Assembly (NCBI RefSeq): GCF_006716485.1
Contig: NZ_VFPD01000003.1
Coordinates: 248,027-312,026 of the forward strand
Length of the DNA: 64,000 bases
From: Chryseobacterium aquifrigidense
GTDB taxonomy: Bacteria; Bacteroidota; Bacteroidia; Flavobacteriales; Weeksellaceae
Direction of reading: 5' to 3'
The notes beneath the pieces were generated by a model. It did not search any database, had not been told where the DNA came from, and saw only the letters and a program-made list of their open reading frames with translations. Each line of letters opens with the position of its first letter. The first letter of the stretch is position 1. A program made the translations under genes and the position numbers. This document shows, piece by piece, positions 15,847 through 23,842 of the stretch.

Positions 15847-16271
15847 ATAAAGAAGAACTATTAAAAATTTACTCAGCTTATCTACCGTATGGGTTACAAA
15901 TTTCAACTGACGATGAAGGTGAAGATTGGGTTGAAACAGTTATTGGAGTCAATAACGAAGCGTTAGAAACAAGTGTTGGTAATTATTGGGATTTTACTGT
16001 AAAACCTATTCTCTACGATCTATCCTATTTAACCAAGGAGATAGAGCATGAGGGGGAAAAGTTTGTACCGTCTGAAAGGCTTATGAATTACGCCTCTAAT
16101 TTTGGCGTGCACAGAGGCGTATTTGAGCATATGTTAAGTAGCATACTGGATGGTAATACTCTTGTTACTGAATTGCCATACTATTTAATCATAAAGCTCT
16201 TAGAATGGCATTTGAATGTCTTTCAATTACAGGAAGACCAGTTTATCAACAAAGCAACTTTAACAAAATAA
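15843..16271 (+). CDS. Hypothetical protein (142 aa)
   Basis: Unrecognised. The N-terminal ELLKIYSAYLPYGLQI pattern recurs in flavobacterial phage early genes. ATGA overlap with the gene before it. Confidence 0.5.
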   Translation: MNKEELLKIYSAYLPYGLQISTDDEGEDWVETVIGVNNEALETSVGNYWDFTVKPILYDLSYLTKEIEHEGEKFVPSERLMNYASNFGVHRGVFEHMLSSILDGNTLVTELPYYLIIKLLEWHLNVFQLQEDQFINKATLTK

Positions 16272-16283
16272 AATAACAATAAA

Positions 16284-16544
16284 ATGAATTTACTTGAAAT
16301 AATGGCTTTCATGGCCGAAAACAACTTAGATATTGCCCGATCTGACTCTTTCGTAGAAGGCAAAAGCGTAAAACAAGGAGCTAATATAACAATGGGAGCA
16401 TCAATGAAAGACTTGATCAATATTCAAATGGGTAAAGTTACGCCTGTGCTATTTCTTCTAAATAACGAACAGTATAAGCTTCTTTCATCCGGAAATACTG
16501 ATTTAGAACTTTTAAAAACAAAAGCAACCTGCCTGAAGGAGTAA
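16284..16544 (+). CDS. Hypothetical protein (86 aa)
   Basis: Unrecognised. Central GANITMGASMKDLINIQMGKVTPVLFLL suggests a small alpha/beta fold. It lies between the two methyltransferase modules. Confidence 0.5.
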   Translation: MNLLEIMAFMAENNLDIARSDSFVEGKSVKQGANITMGASMKDLINIQMGKVTPVLFLLNNEQYKLLSSGNTDLELLKTKATCLKE

Positions 16545-16574
16545 ACAAAGAATAACCAATAAATAAATTATACA

Positions 16575-16745
16575 ATGGAAAAACAAAAAACAGGTATTGA
16601 ATTCCCACATTTTGGAGCATCATACCCAGACGATCCTTGTCCTTTCTGTAACACAGAAGAATACATTGAGTGGTGTGTAGATGAAGATTTCACAAAAGAA
16701 ATGGCTGAAAAGCATATTGAATATTTAAATAAAAAATATAACTAA
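16575..16745 (+). CDS. Small CPFC protein (56 aa)
   Basis: A short reading frame from ATG at 16575 whose TAA overlaps the next ATG (TAATG at 16743-16747). It contains DDPCPFCNTEEYIEWCVDED, a CxxC knuckle with a third Cys, possibly a half zinc ribbon. Tight junction supports it as real. Confidence 0.5.
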   Translation: MEKQKTGIEFPHFGASYPDDPCPFCNTEEYIEWCVDEDFTKEMAEKHIEYLNKKYN

Positions 16746-17005
16746 TGAGTCACCAAGAGAAACAACGCATATTTGATGAGTATGCAAAGACTTTGAATGA
16801 TTTTGATAGAAAGATATTTGAAAGTTTTTTATCAAGTATAGCAATTGGAAAGAAAACTATAAGAGAACATGTTTTCGTTGCCTGTGATCTCTTACAGGCT
16901 GAACAGCAGAAGAGAATTTACGAAACTACAGAGATAGATAGATTATTCTCAAACAACAAAGAAATAAAAGCCTCAATCATTAATCCCGAAAATCTAATCA
17001 AATGA
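16745..17005 (+). CDS. SHQEKQ-type small protein, copy 2 (86 aa)
   Basis: Paralogue of 14520-14771: nearly the same first 15 codons and last 10 codons, with a diverged centre. ATGA overlap with the second methyltransferase. See copy 1 for the module. Confidence 0.6.
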   Translation: MSHQEKQRIFDEYAKTLNDFDRKIFESFLSSIAIGKKTIREHVFVACDLLQAEQQKRIYETTEIDRLFSNNKEIKASIINPENLIK

Positions 17006-18165
17006 AAATCATGGAACTTTTTTCAGGGATCGGAGGTTTTACGAAGGGTTTTATAGACGCTGGATACCAAATAGAAGAACATTTCTTCTCAGAAATAGAC
17101 AAACACGCAATCGCTAATTACAAATACAATTTTCCAAATGCAAAATACATCGGTTCAGTTACAGATATTTCCGGAAGAGACTTTACAGGAATTGACATTA
17201 TCACTTTCGGATCGCCTTGTCAAGATTTCAGTCTTGCTGGAAAAAGAGAAGGGATGGACGGTAAAAGAAGTGTTCTTATCCTCGAAGCAATTCGATTGGT
17301 TACTGAGCTCAGACCATCTGTGTTTATCTGGGAAAATGTTAAAGGAGCTTTCTCCTCAAACGCTGGCGCAGACTTTTGGGCAATTCTCCAAGCCTTTGCC
17401 AACATTGGGGGTTATAGACTTGAATGGCAACTGCTTAACACAAAGTGGTTTTTACCCCAAAATAGAGAGCGGATATACCTTGTCGGACATCTTGATGGAA
17501 GAAGTAAGCCAGGAGTATTTCCTATCGGAGAAAGGGAAGGATTATGTAATGAACGAAATCAGAATGAAAAAGCAGTTTACGCGAGTACATTGAAAGCAAC
17601 TTCAGTAATGAATTGGGCTGGTGATTTTATCAAAGTGAGATCAGCAAACAAAGAAGGTTTTGAAATTGCCAAGCCTGGCGATTCAATCAATATCCAAAAT
17701 TTGAATTCAAGCACAGGGAAAAGCGTAGCAAGTACTTTAGATAATGGGTGTAAGCAGGCGGTAGTACAACTAAATAATTCTAAAGAATCAGGAGGAGTCC
17801 ATGCGGTTGAAGGTATTTCGCCAACATTAGACCAATCTGCTGGTAGATGGCAAATTGGAACATGGAGGGATTTTAAAGGAGAAATTGGATTGAGAGAGAT
17901 GGATAATAATTTATGCCCTACGCTACTAGCAAGAGCAAGATCTGATGGATCAGGGCAGCCAGTTATTCAAAATGAGGCTTCAATTAGGAGGCTTACAGAA
18001 ATAGAATGTGAAAGACTTCAGGGTTTCCCGGATAATTGGACAGAAAACGGAAATTATGACGGAACTATCAAAAAGATTCCGAAAACACAACGGTACAAAA
18101 TGCTGGGAAATGCAGTTACTGTCCGTGTCGTAGAAGAAATAGCAAAAAGAATTGAATTACTATGA
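17002..18165 (+). CDS. DNA cytosine-C5 methyltransferase (Dcm type, 387 aa)
   Basis: All main motifs are present in order: I (MELFSGIGGFTKGF, residues 4-17), IV (GSPCQDFS, Cys73), VI (WENVKG, Glu111), VIII (QNRER, 153-157), a target-recognition region about 165-325, IX (RRLTEIECERLQGFPDNW, about 333-350) and X (YKMLGNAVTV, about 366-375). It methylates cytosine at C5 in double-stranded DNA. Without a partner endonuclease it is an orphan phage enzyme, probably for protection from host restriction. Its specificity cannot be read from the sequence. Confidence 0.92.
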   Translation: MKIMELFSGIGGFTKGFIDAGYQIEEHFFSEIDKHAIANYKYNFPNAKYIGSVTDISGRDFTGIDIITFGSPCQDFSLAGKREGMDGKRSVLILEAIRLVTELRPSVFIWENVKGAFSSNAGADFWAILQAFANIGGYRLEWQLLNTKWFLPQNRERIYLVGHLDGRSKPGVFPIGEREGLCNERNQNEKAVYASTLKATSVMNWAGDFIKVRSANKEGFEIAKPGDSINIQNLNSSTGKSVASTLDNGCKQAVVQLNNSKESGGVHAVEGISPTLDQSAGRWQIGTWRDFKGEIGLREMDNNLCPTLLARARSDGSGQPVIQNEASIRRLTEIECERLQGFPDNWTENGNYDGTIKKIPKTQRYKMLGNAVTVRVVEEIAKRIELL

Positions 18166-18282
18166 AAGCACTAGAAGAACTAACCCGGGAGATACGGGAG
18201 ATGAAAATAACGTCTTCCTGCTGTCTGGGAATTTGAAAGTTGGGGGAAATTCATCGAAGAACAAACAAAACTTGGAAACTAA
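18162..18282 (+). pseudogene. Frameshifted, internally reduced ELTREIRE gene
   Basis: It begins ATGAAAGCACTAGAAGAACT, almost as at 15445, and would encode KALEELTREIREMK before drifting to a TGA at 18234. In the +1 frame the reading LPAVWEFESWGKFIEEQTKLG continues to a TAA at 18280 that overlaps the next ATG (TAATG), the junction style used elsewhere here. So the gene end is preserved and the middle has lost sequence and frame. Probably non-functional. Confidence 0.55.
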
Positions 18283-18725
18283 TGAAACAGTTACAGTTAG
18301 ATTTAAAAGAAAGACTCCTTATTGTGGAGTATGAAACAGTCCAAGAAATGGAAATAGAATACTCCCTTTACAAAGGGCTCCTTGAAGCAGACAAAGAAGT
18401 TTTATGCAAAGGCCCAGATCTTACCAATGAAATAGCAAAGGGGTTTATCCCAATTGATGAAAAAGGAGCACGGACAAAATACCCAAAAGCATTTTTAATT
18501 TCTTACAAAAGATTTCTAAATGCTTTTATAGATGTGATTGAATCAAAAGGTTGGTATTGGGGAGAGAATCCAGAGGGTGATCAACCTCATAATACGGGAT
18601 TAGTAAATTATTACCCAACAGGTCATCCGTTAATGGATGTATCTTTAGAAGAAGCTAAAAAATGGTTGGAATCCGAATCCCAGACCTTCAACCCTGAGAA
18701 ATGTTTAATATTTAAATTACTGTAA
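18282..18725 (+). CDS. Hypothetical protein (147 aa)
   Basis: The ATG at 18282 is chosen because it follows the TAATG junction; the frame opens slightly upstream at a TTG. Contains KRFLNAFIDVIESKGWYWGEN and GHPLMDVSLEEAKKWL, a pattern I have no family name for. Soluble. Confidence 0.5.
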   Translation: MKQLQLDLKERLLIVEYETVQEMEIEYSLYKGLLEADKEVLCKGPDLTNEIAKGFIPIDEKGARTKYPKAFLISYKRFLNAFIDVIESKGWYWGENPEGDQPHNTGLVNYYPTGHPLMDVSLEEAKKWLESESQTFNPEKCLIFKLL

Positions 18726-18727
18726 AG

Positions 18728-18967
18728 ATGAAAGCAATACATCATATGAGTGTAAACCTTGAAGGAATACTCAGGAACTATAAAGGAAAGAAAATTAATA
18801 TCTTCAATGATGAAAACGGCAAAACGTTGTCAGATAAAGAAGCGAGAAGGGTTATTGCTGAATTACAGGCAAAAGGGCATAAATTAATGTCTTGCAATCC
18901 AAAAAAGTGCATAGGTTTTGATCCTTTTGGAGGAGGATGTCCAGGACATGAAGTTGAAGAAGAGTAA
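18728..18967 (+). CDS. Hypothetical protein with C-terminal Cys cluster (79 aa)
   Basis: The last third, SCNPKKCIGFDPFGGGCPGH, has three Cys and a His that could bind a metal. The N-terminal part is helical and charged. Two bases after the previous gene. Confidence 0.5.
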   Translation: MKAIHHMSVNLEGILRNYKGKKINIFNDENGKTLSDKEARRVIAELQAKGHKLMSCNPKKCIGFDPFGGGCPGHEVEEE

Positions 18968-19016
18968 TTACGGAAACCCACAACACAAAACGAAAAAACT
19001 AAACTATATTAGAACT

Positions 19017-19139
19017 ATGAAAGAATTTATTAACGACTGTTTGTTATTTAAAAGCAAAGATTTGCAAATGAGAATAATCGGAATAGGTACTTGGTTTTGG
19101 ATTGGCTGCGTGATCTGCTTACTTTTCTATCTGTTTTAG
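19017..19139 (+). CDS. Small single-span membrane peptide (40 aa)
   Basis: The ATG at 19017 gives a 20-residue polar head and a hydrophobic tail (IIGIGTWFWIGCVICLLFYLF) that reaches the C-terminus. Tail-anchored form; function unknown. Confidence 0.4.
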   Translation: MKEFINDCLLFKSKDLQMRIIGIGTWFWIGCVICLLFYLF

Positions 19140-19151
19140 TATCTTTACTCC

Positions 19152-19361
19152 ATGGAAGAACTAGAACAAAAAGTACTTGAAGCCGTAAGAGTCCAGCACA
19201 TCAAAACTGGAGGGAATAACGGACTTAGCTTTATCGAAATAGATAAGATCCTTAACATGGAAATTACAGAGCGAAACGGGTTTATTGATCGAATGGTTAA
19301 AGCCGGAAAGATAAGGATAGGAACACCGCTAAATGCTCGTACTGTTTTCCTACCAAAGTAA
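19152..19361 (+). CDS. Small winged-helix-like protein (69 aa)
   Basis: Residues about 20-60 (SFIEIDKILNMEITERNGFIDRMVKAGKIRI) have the layout of a winged helix-turn-helix followed by a beta wing. Last gene of the rightward run before a terminator, so possibly a late regulator. Confidence 0.5.
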   Translation: MEELEQKVLEAVRVQHIKTGGNNGLSFIEIDKILNMEITERNGFIDRMVKAGKIRIGTPLNARTVFLPK

Positions 19362-19388
19362 AGCCCCTGAATTAACAGGGGTTGTTTT
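19362..19388. terminator. Terminator between convergent genes
   Basis: CCCCTG and CAGGGG pair around six bases, followed by TTGTTTT on the plus strand. It lies between the rightward early genes and the leftward gene 19387-19626. Confidence 0.7.
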
Positions 19389-19626
19389 ATAAGACCAACA
19401 AAACCGTGTGTATTGGCTCTGAGTTTACATCTTTACAAAGGTGATAAATACTATATCTATCATCTTCCTTTATTTTTCCATCTACTTTCAATTCAGTCGG
19501 ATAATTTTTATCAATGTACTGTAACATTGTTGTTTTTTCAGTAAATATTTCCTCATCATATTTGTAGAATGTCTTAGTGGCTCCATTCCCCAATGTCACA
19601 GTCACTGGCTCTTCAATTTCTTTCAT
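19387..19626 (-). CDS. Leftward hypothetical protein (79 aa)
   Basis: The ATG at 19626 is chosen over the upstream in-frame start. A small beta protein (EEPVTVTLGNGATKTFYKYDEEIF). It and 19686-19937 are the only leftward genes in the middle of the early region, so they may be expressed from the lysogen. Confidence 0.5.
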   Translation of the reverse strand: MKEIEEPVTVTLGNGATKTFYKYDEEIFTEKTTMLQYIDKNYPTELKVDGKIKEDDRYSIYHLCKDVNSEPIHTVLLVL

Positions 19627-19685
19627 GTAATTAATTTTGTGCAAATAACCCATAAATAAGTGACTCACACAAGTGGAAACTAAAG

Positions 19686-19937
19686 TTATTTGAATTTATC
19701 CAGATATTTTTCCCTAAGATGTTTGTTAAGTTCGTTTTTTAAATTGTTTGCAGCATACGGATCATTTGATGGATGTATCCAACGTTTTACATTTACGGAG
19801 TCAATACCATATGTTTTACACTCTTCTAAATTGTATTCTAGTTCAATATATACTCCATCCTTTTCAGCTGATGCGATTAAAATATGCTCATTTTCATCAA
19901 TTATTTTAAAGGGCTCTTCTGTTGATTGTTCTTTCAT
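19686..19937 (-). CDS. Leftward hypothetical protein (83 aa)
   Basis: Unrecognised acidic protein with a helical basic C-terminus (NNLKNELNKHLREKYLDKFK). Probably co-transcribed with 19387-19626, 59 bases downstream. Confidence 0.5.
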   Translation of the reverse strand: MKEQSTEEPFKIIDENEHILIASAEKDGVYIELEYNLEECKTYGIDSVNVKRWIHPSNDPYAANNLKNELNKHLREKYLDKFK

Positions 19938-20041
19938 ATTAAATTGTTTTTAAATTAATTTCCGCAAATAAACGTAAAACTTTCTTTGGTACCGGAATCC
20001 TGCATATTGAGATCATATTAGTGTCATAAATAAAAAATTGG

Positions 20042-20068
20042 CCTTCCTTCTTCAAGGGAGGTTTTTTT
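20042..20068 (+). terminator. Isolated terminator before the packaging genes
   Basis: CCTTCC and GGGAGG pair (one wobble), followed by seven T. No rightward gene ends near it: the preceding genes point the other way, so either a short RNA starts between 19938 and 20040, or it stops read-through. A TATTTTTG box follows at 20100-20107. Confidence 0.6.
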
Positions 20069-20099
20069 GTGCAAAAAAAATAAAGTAAAAATTAATTAT

Positions 20100-20107
20100 T
20101 ATTTTTG
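20100..20107 (+). promoter_or_regulatory. Possible -7 box (TATTTTTG) of the packaging operon
   Basis: TAnnTTTG match 38 bases before the gene at 20145 and just after a terminator, a natural place for a new promoter. No TTG at the right distance. Confidence 0.45.
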
Positions 20108-20144
20108 TTTTATTGTTAAAGTAAAGCTTTAAATAAACATTGTA

Positions 20145-20363
20145 ATGAACTGTAAAAATGGTATATTAAAAAATTCAATAAATAAAGTTGTGGAAAAACT
20201 TTATGAAGAATATAATCTATCGCCCGATCAGGAATTTATTCTTAGAAAAATACTGGAAGGATTGGAAAATCATCCTCCTTGTTTGTCTCTGGAACTCTGT
20301 TCTAAATTGATCTCAGGACCTGTTATTAAAGAGAAGTATTCAAACTTAGATAACCCAATATAA
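20145..20363 (+). CDS. Hypothetical protein (72 aa)
   Basis: Helical, unrecognised (VVEKLYEEYNLSPDQEFILRKILEGL). First gene of the unit that leads to the terminase genes. Confidence 0.5.
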   Translation: MNCKNGILKNSINKVVEKLYEEYNLSPDQEFILRKILEGLENHPPCLSLELCSKLISGPVIKEKYSNLDNPI

Positions 20364-20382
20364 ACTATTAAAAATTGCATAA

Positions 20383-20937
20383 ATGAAAGGATTAATTACT
20401 CTAAAAGACACGTTAAGCACAGAGTTACAAGATTTACCAGGTGAATTATGGGAAGAAGTTCCCGGCTATGAAGATAGGTACGAGGCCTCAAATTATTCCA
20501 GAGTTAAAAGCATTGTGAAAAGAAAACCTGTAATACTCAAAAAAACTTTAGATCAAAACAGCCGATTTAAGGTTGTTTTGGTAGATAAATTTGGTAGAAA
20601 AAAGAATTTCAGTGCTGGAAGATTGTGTGCTGCTTTATTTAATCGAAAACCAGAGGAAAACGAAGTTTTAGAATACTTGGATGGAAACCAAAGAAATGAT
20701 CAAGTAAACAACACAAGATGGGTTTCACGCCGATCAGTTGTTTTAAAAACTGTGAAAAGAGTTCCCAGAGTTTCCGGGGTTAATCACGGTATGGCTTTAA
20801 TAAACCCATCAAAAGCAAGAGATATAAGGGCTGACAAACGTAACGGAAAGACATTAAAACAGCTTTCAGACGCTTACAACGTATCAATACCATGCATTCA
20901 AAAGATAGTCGAAAATAGAACCTGGAAAACAGCTTAA
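20383..20937 (+). CDS. NUMOD4 / HNH-like protein with altered catalytic His (184 aa)
   Basis: Residues about 18-45 (LWEEVPGYEDRYEASNYSRVKS) are a NUMOD4 motif. The next part has the HNH ending LDGNQRNDQVNNTRWVS, but where active proteins have N-H-x-D-G-N the sequence is LEYLDGN: the first His is missing. The C-terminus (SKARDIRADKRNGKTLKQLS) is a NUMOD1/HTH-like DNA-binding segment. So it probably binds DNA; nuclease activity is doubtful. Confidence 0.7.
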   Translation: MKGLITLKDTLSTELQDLPGELWEEVPGYEDRYEASNYSRVKSIVKRKPVILKKTLDQNSRFKVVLVDKFGRKKNFSAGRLCAALFNRKPEENEVLEYLDGNQRNDQVNNTRWVSRRSVVLKTVKRVPRVSGVNHGMALINPSKARDIRADKRNGKTLKQLSDAYNVSIPCIQKIVENRTWKTA

Positions 20938-20939
20938 AA

Positions 20940-21326
20940 ATGAAACGGCAACCTGAATTTGATCTGCAAAAAAGAGTTTGTTCCTACCTAAGGGCGGTCC
21001 ATCCGGATTTGTTTTTTATGTCAGACACTATTGCAAGTGTAAAGCTTACGAAATTTCAAGCAAAACGTAACTCGCAGATCCAGAAGCCGGGATTTAAAAC
21101 CCCGGATCTTCTTATTTTCTATCCTAAAGGTGATTATCATGGGTTGTTTATCGAATTAAAAATAGAGTCACCGTATAAACTCAACGGAGAACTTAAAAGC
21201 AATAAGCACATTCAGGAGCAAAGCGAAACAATTTCCAAGCTTAAAGGACTCGGTTATCATGCTTCCTTCCAATGGAATTTCAACGACATAGTAAAACTTA
21301 TTAACTGGTACTTAACACTACAATAA
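20940..21326 (+). CDS. VRR-NUC-type nuclease (128 aa)
   Basis: Elements fit a PD-(D/E)XK fold of the VRR-NUC kind: E5 (QPEFDLQKRV), a central KTPDLLIFYP with Asp, and FIELKIES with the E-x-K pair, then QSETISKLKGLGYHASF. Small stand-alone VRR-NUC proteins are common just before phage terminase genes and are thought to act on branched or packaged DNA. Confidence 0.72.
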   Translation: MKRQPEFDLQKRVCSYLRAVHPDLFFMSDTIASVKLTKFQAKRNSQIQKPGFKTPDLLIFYPKGDYHGLFIELKIESPYKLNGELKSNKHIQEQSETISKLKGLGYHASFQWNFNDIVKLINWYLTLQ

Positions 21327-21838
21327 TGAAATCAAAAAAAGTAAAAATATCAGAAGTCAAGATAAAACCTAATAATCCCAGATTAATAAAGGATGACAAG
21401 TTTAGAAAGCTGGTGAAATCCATTGAGGAATTTCCTCAGATGCTTGATATACGGCCGATAGTTGTAAACGGTGATATGGTAGTTCTTGGGGGAAATATGC
21501 GATTAAAAGCATGTCAGGAAGCCGGATTAAAAGAAGTTCCTATTATCATAGCTGATCACCTCACAGAAGAGCAGCAAAGGGAGTTTCTTATTAAAGACAA
21601 TGTTTCAGGTGGTGAATGGGATTGGGATATGTTATTGAACGAATGGGATACTGATTTACTTGAAGATTGGGGGCTTGATGTTAAATTCCCTGTAGTGGCT
21701 GAAGATGAAGAAGAACCGGAAGAGCAAACATACATCCCTGTATTTCGCTTTGAAGTAACCTGCAAGACAGAATCAGAAAAAAACAAATTAATGGCTGATC
21801 TTTTATTAAAAGGATTTAGCTGTACAGAAGATTATTAA
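21326..21838 (+). CDS. ParB/sulfiredoxin-fold nuclease-domain protein (170 aa)
   Basis: The ParB-like N-terminal fold is clear: ISEVKIKPNNPR, LVKSIEEF, RPIVVNGDMVVLGGNMRLKAC (the GGNMR box) and VPIIIADHLTEEQQREFLIKDN. In phages such domains often precede a methyltransferase or the terminase; here the C-terminal acidic linker leads to a short unknown domain. One-base overlap with the gene before. Confidence 0.75.
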   Translation: MKSKKVKISEVKIKPNNPRLIKDDKFRKLVKSIEEFPQMLDIRPIVVNGDMVVLGGNMRLKACQEAGLKEVPIIIADHLTEEQQREFLIKDNVSGGEWDWDMLLNEWDTDLLEDWGLDVKFPVVAEDEEEPEEQTYIPVFRFEVTCKTESEKNKLMADLLLKGFSCTEDY

Positions 21839-21840
21839 TC

Positions 21841-22320
21841 ATGGCTTACACAGAAGAAAGAAAGAACAAGATCTTTACTAAGATCATCAATTTAATAGTA
21901 GATGAAGGAAAGCCAGTAAGGCAGATTCTAAAAGAGAAATGGGCACCTTCAACAAGTACGTTCTTTGATTGGTTAGAAGAAGATGAAAAGAAAGCAAAAC
22001 GATACGCGCGTGCGTGCGAAATCAGGGCCGATATTCTTTTTGAAGAAATGCATGAGATTGCCTTTACTCCGGAAATCGGTGAAACTGTTGAAATGAACCA
22101 GAAAGGCGGTAAAGACGGCAAAAAGGAGATGAAGAAGATTCAAGGGGACATGCTGGGACACCGTAGATTAAAGGTAGATACTTTGAAATGGCAAATATCC
22201 AAACTAAACCCTAAGAAGTACGGAGATAAGCTTGATGTAACATCCGGCGGTGATAAAATTCTTTCAGCAGAAGAAAGAGCTCAGAAAATTAAAGAGCTTA
22301 AGGATAAATTAAACCAATAA
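21841..22320 (+). CDS. terS: Terminase small subunit
   Basis: It recognises phage DNA and hands it to the large subunit. N-terminal HTH (GKPVRQILKEKWAPSTSTFFDWLEED), central RADILFEEMHEIA, and the C-terminal GHRRLKVDTLKWQISKLNPKKYGDK, all standard for this family. 159 aa is typical. The DNA just after it (22318-22391) carries a repeat cluster that could be its binding (pac) site. Confidence 0.85.
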   Translation: MAYTEERKNKIFTKIINLIVDEGKPVRQILKEKWAPSTSTFFDWLEEDEKKAKRYARACEIRADILFEEMHEIAFTPEIGETVEMNQKGGKDGKKEMKKIQGDMLGHRRLKVDTLKWQISKLNPKKYGDKLDVTSGGDKILSAEERAQKIKELKDKLNQ

Positions 22321-22391
22321 CCCATTAAACCCAATGGATTAAAAATAAACCAAAAAAACCCACTGGGTTATTTTAAAACCCAATTAACCCA
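22318..22391 (+). repeat. (A/T)AACCCA repeat cluster between terS and terL, candidate pac or second origin site
   Basis: AAACCCA occurs at 22327, 22356 and 22376, TAACCCA at 22318 and 22385, and an inverted TGGGTTA at 22364. ACCCACTGGGT is shared with the cluster in the initiator gene (11702-11716). It fills the only sizeable gap between the terminase genes. Confidence 0.55.
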
Positions 22392-22402
22392 AATAATAAA
22401 GC

Positions 22403-23830
22403 GTGAGTCTTACAGACGATGAAATATTGATGCTTGAACGTCTTTTGCAAGAGGAGAAGACAGAAGAGTTATATAGGAAGTTAACTACTATTAATGAAGA
22501 CACAAATCCCAATTATAAGATATTATATGAGGCTATTAATAATCAGAAATGGGGCTACATTGATGGTAAACCTGCTTTAATTTCTGGCTATGCAGGTGTT
22601 ACCCTTGAGGGTAGTTCACGGTCTGGTAAAACGTGGAGTGGTGTAGATATCATAATTTATCTAGCCACAATAAGACACAAGGGCCAAGTATTAACGATAA
22701 ATATATATCGTGAAACTTACAATGAATTCAAAACAACACTTTATGATGATTTTAAACGTAGATTAGATGATTATGGACTTCCAAATCCTTTTCATAATGC
22801 TAAAGAGGTTCCGAGCTTTAGAATAGGAAAAACAACGGTTCATTTTCTTGGAGACGGGAAACATGGTGGCGGTTGTGATTACGCTTTCTTTAACGAGGGT
22901 ATGATGATTAAAAGTCAAGTGTTTGATCAGGTTGAAATGAGATGTCGTAAATTTTGGTGGATGGACTATAATCCGTCTTTTACTGATCATTGGGTTTTTG
23001 ATGAGATATTACTTAGAGATGATGTAGCTTTTCTAAGAACAACATTTCTTGACAATCCTTTCATTTCAGCATCTGAAATGAATAAAATTCTAAGACATGA
23101 ACCATGGCTTCCTGGTAGTTATGACGTTACAGTAGATGGTGTTTATTACAATGGTCTTCCGGTTACAGAAAAGAATCAACCGCCACCCCATCCTGTAAAT
23201 GTGCCACAAGGTACTGCAAAAGAATTTGACTGGAAAGTGTATGGTCTTGGATTACGTGGAGCAATGAAAGGTGTGATCTTTGACAATGTGGTATGGATTG
23301 ATGAATTCCCTGAATATCTTGGATATATTGGAGTTAATGACTTTGGATTTACTTCTGATCCGAATTCTTTCAATAAGTATGTAGAGACCGAAGATACTAT
23401 TTACGTAGAGCCTTTAATTTATGAGCCAATTGAAACAGCAGATTTATTGTGCGCTGCAATTGAATCACATAATTTTGACAAAGAAGCAACTATTGTTTGT
23501 GATTCATCAGATAAGAGGGTTTCGGAGAAAAACGGAGTTGTTCAAATGGTACAAGATATGGAGGATTTAGGGTGGAATGCAACAAAAGTTTCCAAGATTA
23601 AATCAGTAGTTTATTGGATTCTTTCGATGAAGAAAAAAAGAATATGTATTGTAAAAAATCACTTACATAAAAAATATATCAAAAAAGAAGTAGAAAATTA
23701 TAAATGGATGGAGATTAACGGAATTCAGGTAAACCTGCCAATTGATAAGTACAATCACTTCTGGGACGCTGTAAGATATGGACATATGGCTTGGAATTCT
23801 GATAATACAGTAGAATCTGAAACTAATTAA
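22403..23830 (+). CDS. terL: Terminase large subunit (475 aa)
   Basis: ATP-driven packaging motor and nuclease. Translation starts at GTG (22403). Walker A is EGSSRSGKT (residues 69-77); Walker B-like YAFFNEG follows near 165; the C-terminal nuclease has NDFGFTSDPNSF, CDSSDK and YNHFWDAVRYG, giving the expected acidic triad. Length is usual for PBSX-type TerL. Confidence 0.9.
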   Translation: MSLTDDEILMLERLLQEEKTEELYRKLTTINEDTNPNYKILYEAINNQKWGYIDGKPALISGYAGVTLEGSSRSGKTWSGVDIIIYLATIRHKGQVLTINIYRETYNEFKTTLYDDFKRRLDDYGLPNPFHNAKEVPSFRIGKTTVHFLGDGKHGGGCDYAFFNEGMMIKSQVFDQVEMRCRKFWWMDYNPSFTDHWVFDEILLRDDVAFLRTTFLDNPFISASEMNKILRHEPWLPGSYDVTVDGVYYNGLPVTEKNQPPPHPVNVPQGTAKEFDWKVYGLGLRGAMKGVIFDNVVWIDEFPEYLGYIGVNDFGFTSDPNSFNKYVETEDTIYVEPLIYEPIETADLLCAAIESHNFDKEATIVCDSSDKRVSEKNGVVQMVQDMEDLGWNATKVSKIKSVVYWILSMKKKRICIVKNHLHKKYIKKEVENYKWMEINGIQVNLPIDKYNHFWDAVRYGHMAWNSDNTVESETN

Positions 23831-23842
23831 TTAAATTTGAAT

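Noticed and set aside
17138..17593. Rightward 151-aa frame inside the second methyltransferase gene
   Set aside because: It overlaps the conserved motifs IV-VIII of the methyltransferase in another frame and has no protein-like pattern.
14768..18165. Restriction-modification system
   Set aside because: Two methyltransferases are present, but no neighbouring gene has restriction endonuclease motifs; the VRR-NUC gene is separate and belongs to the packaging region.
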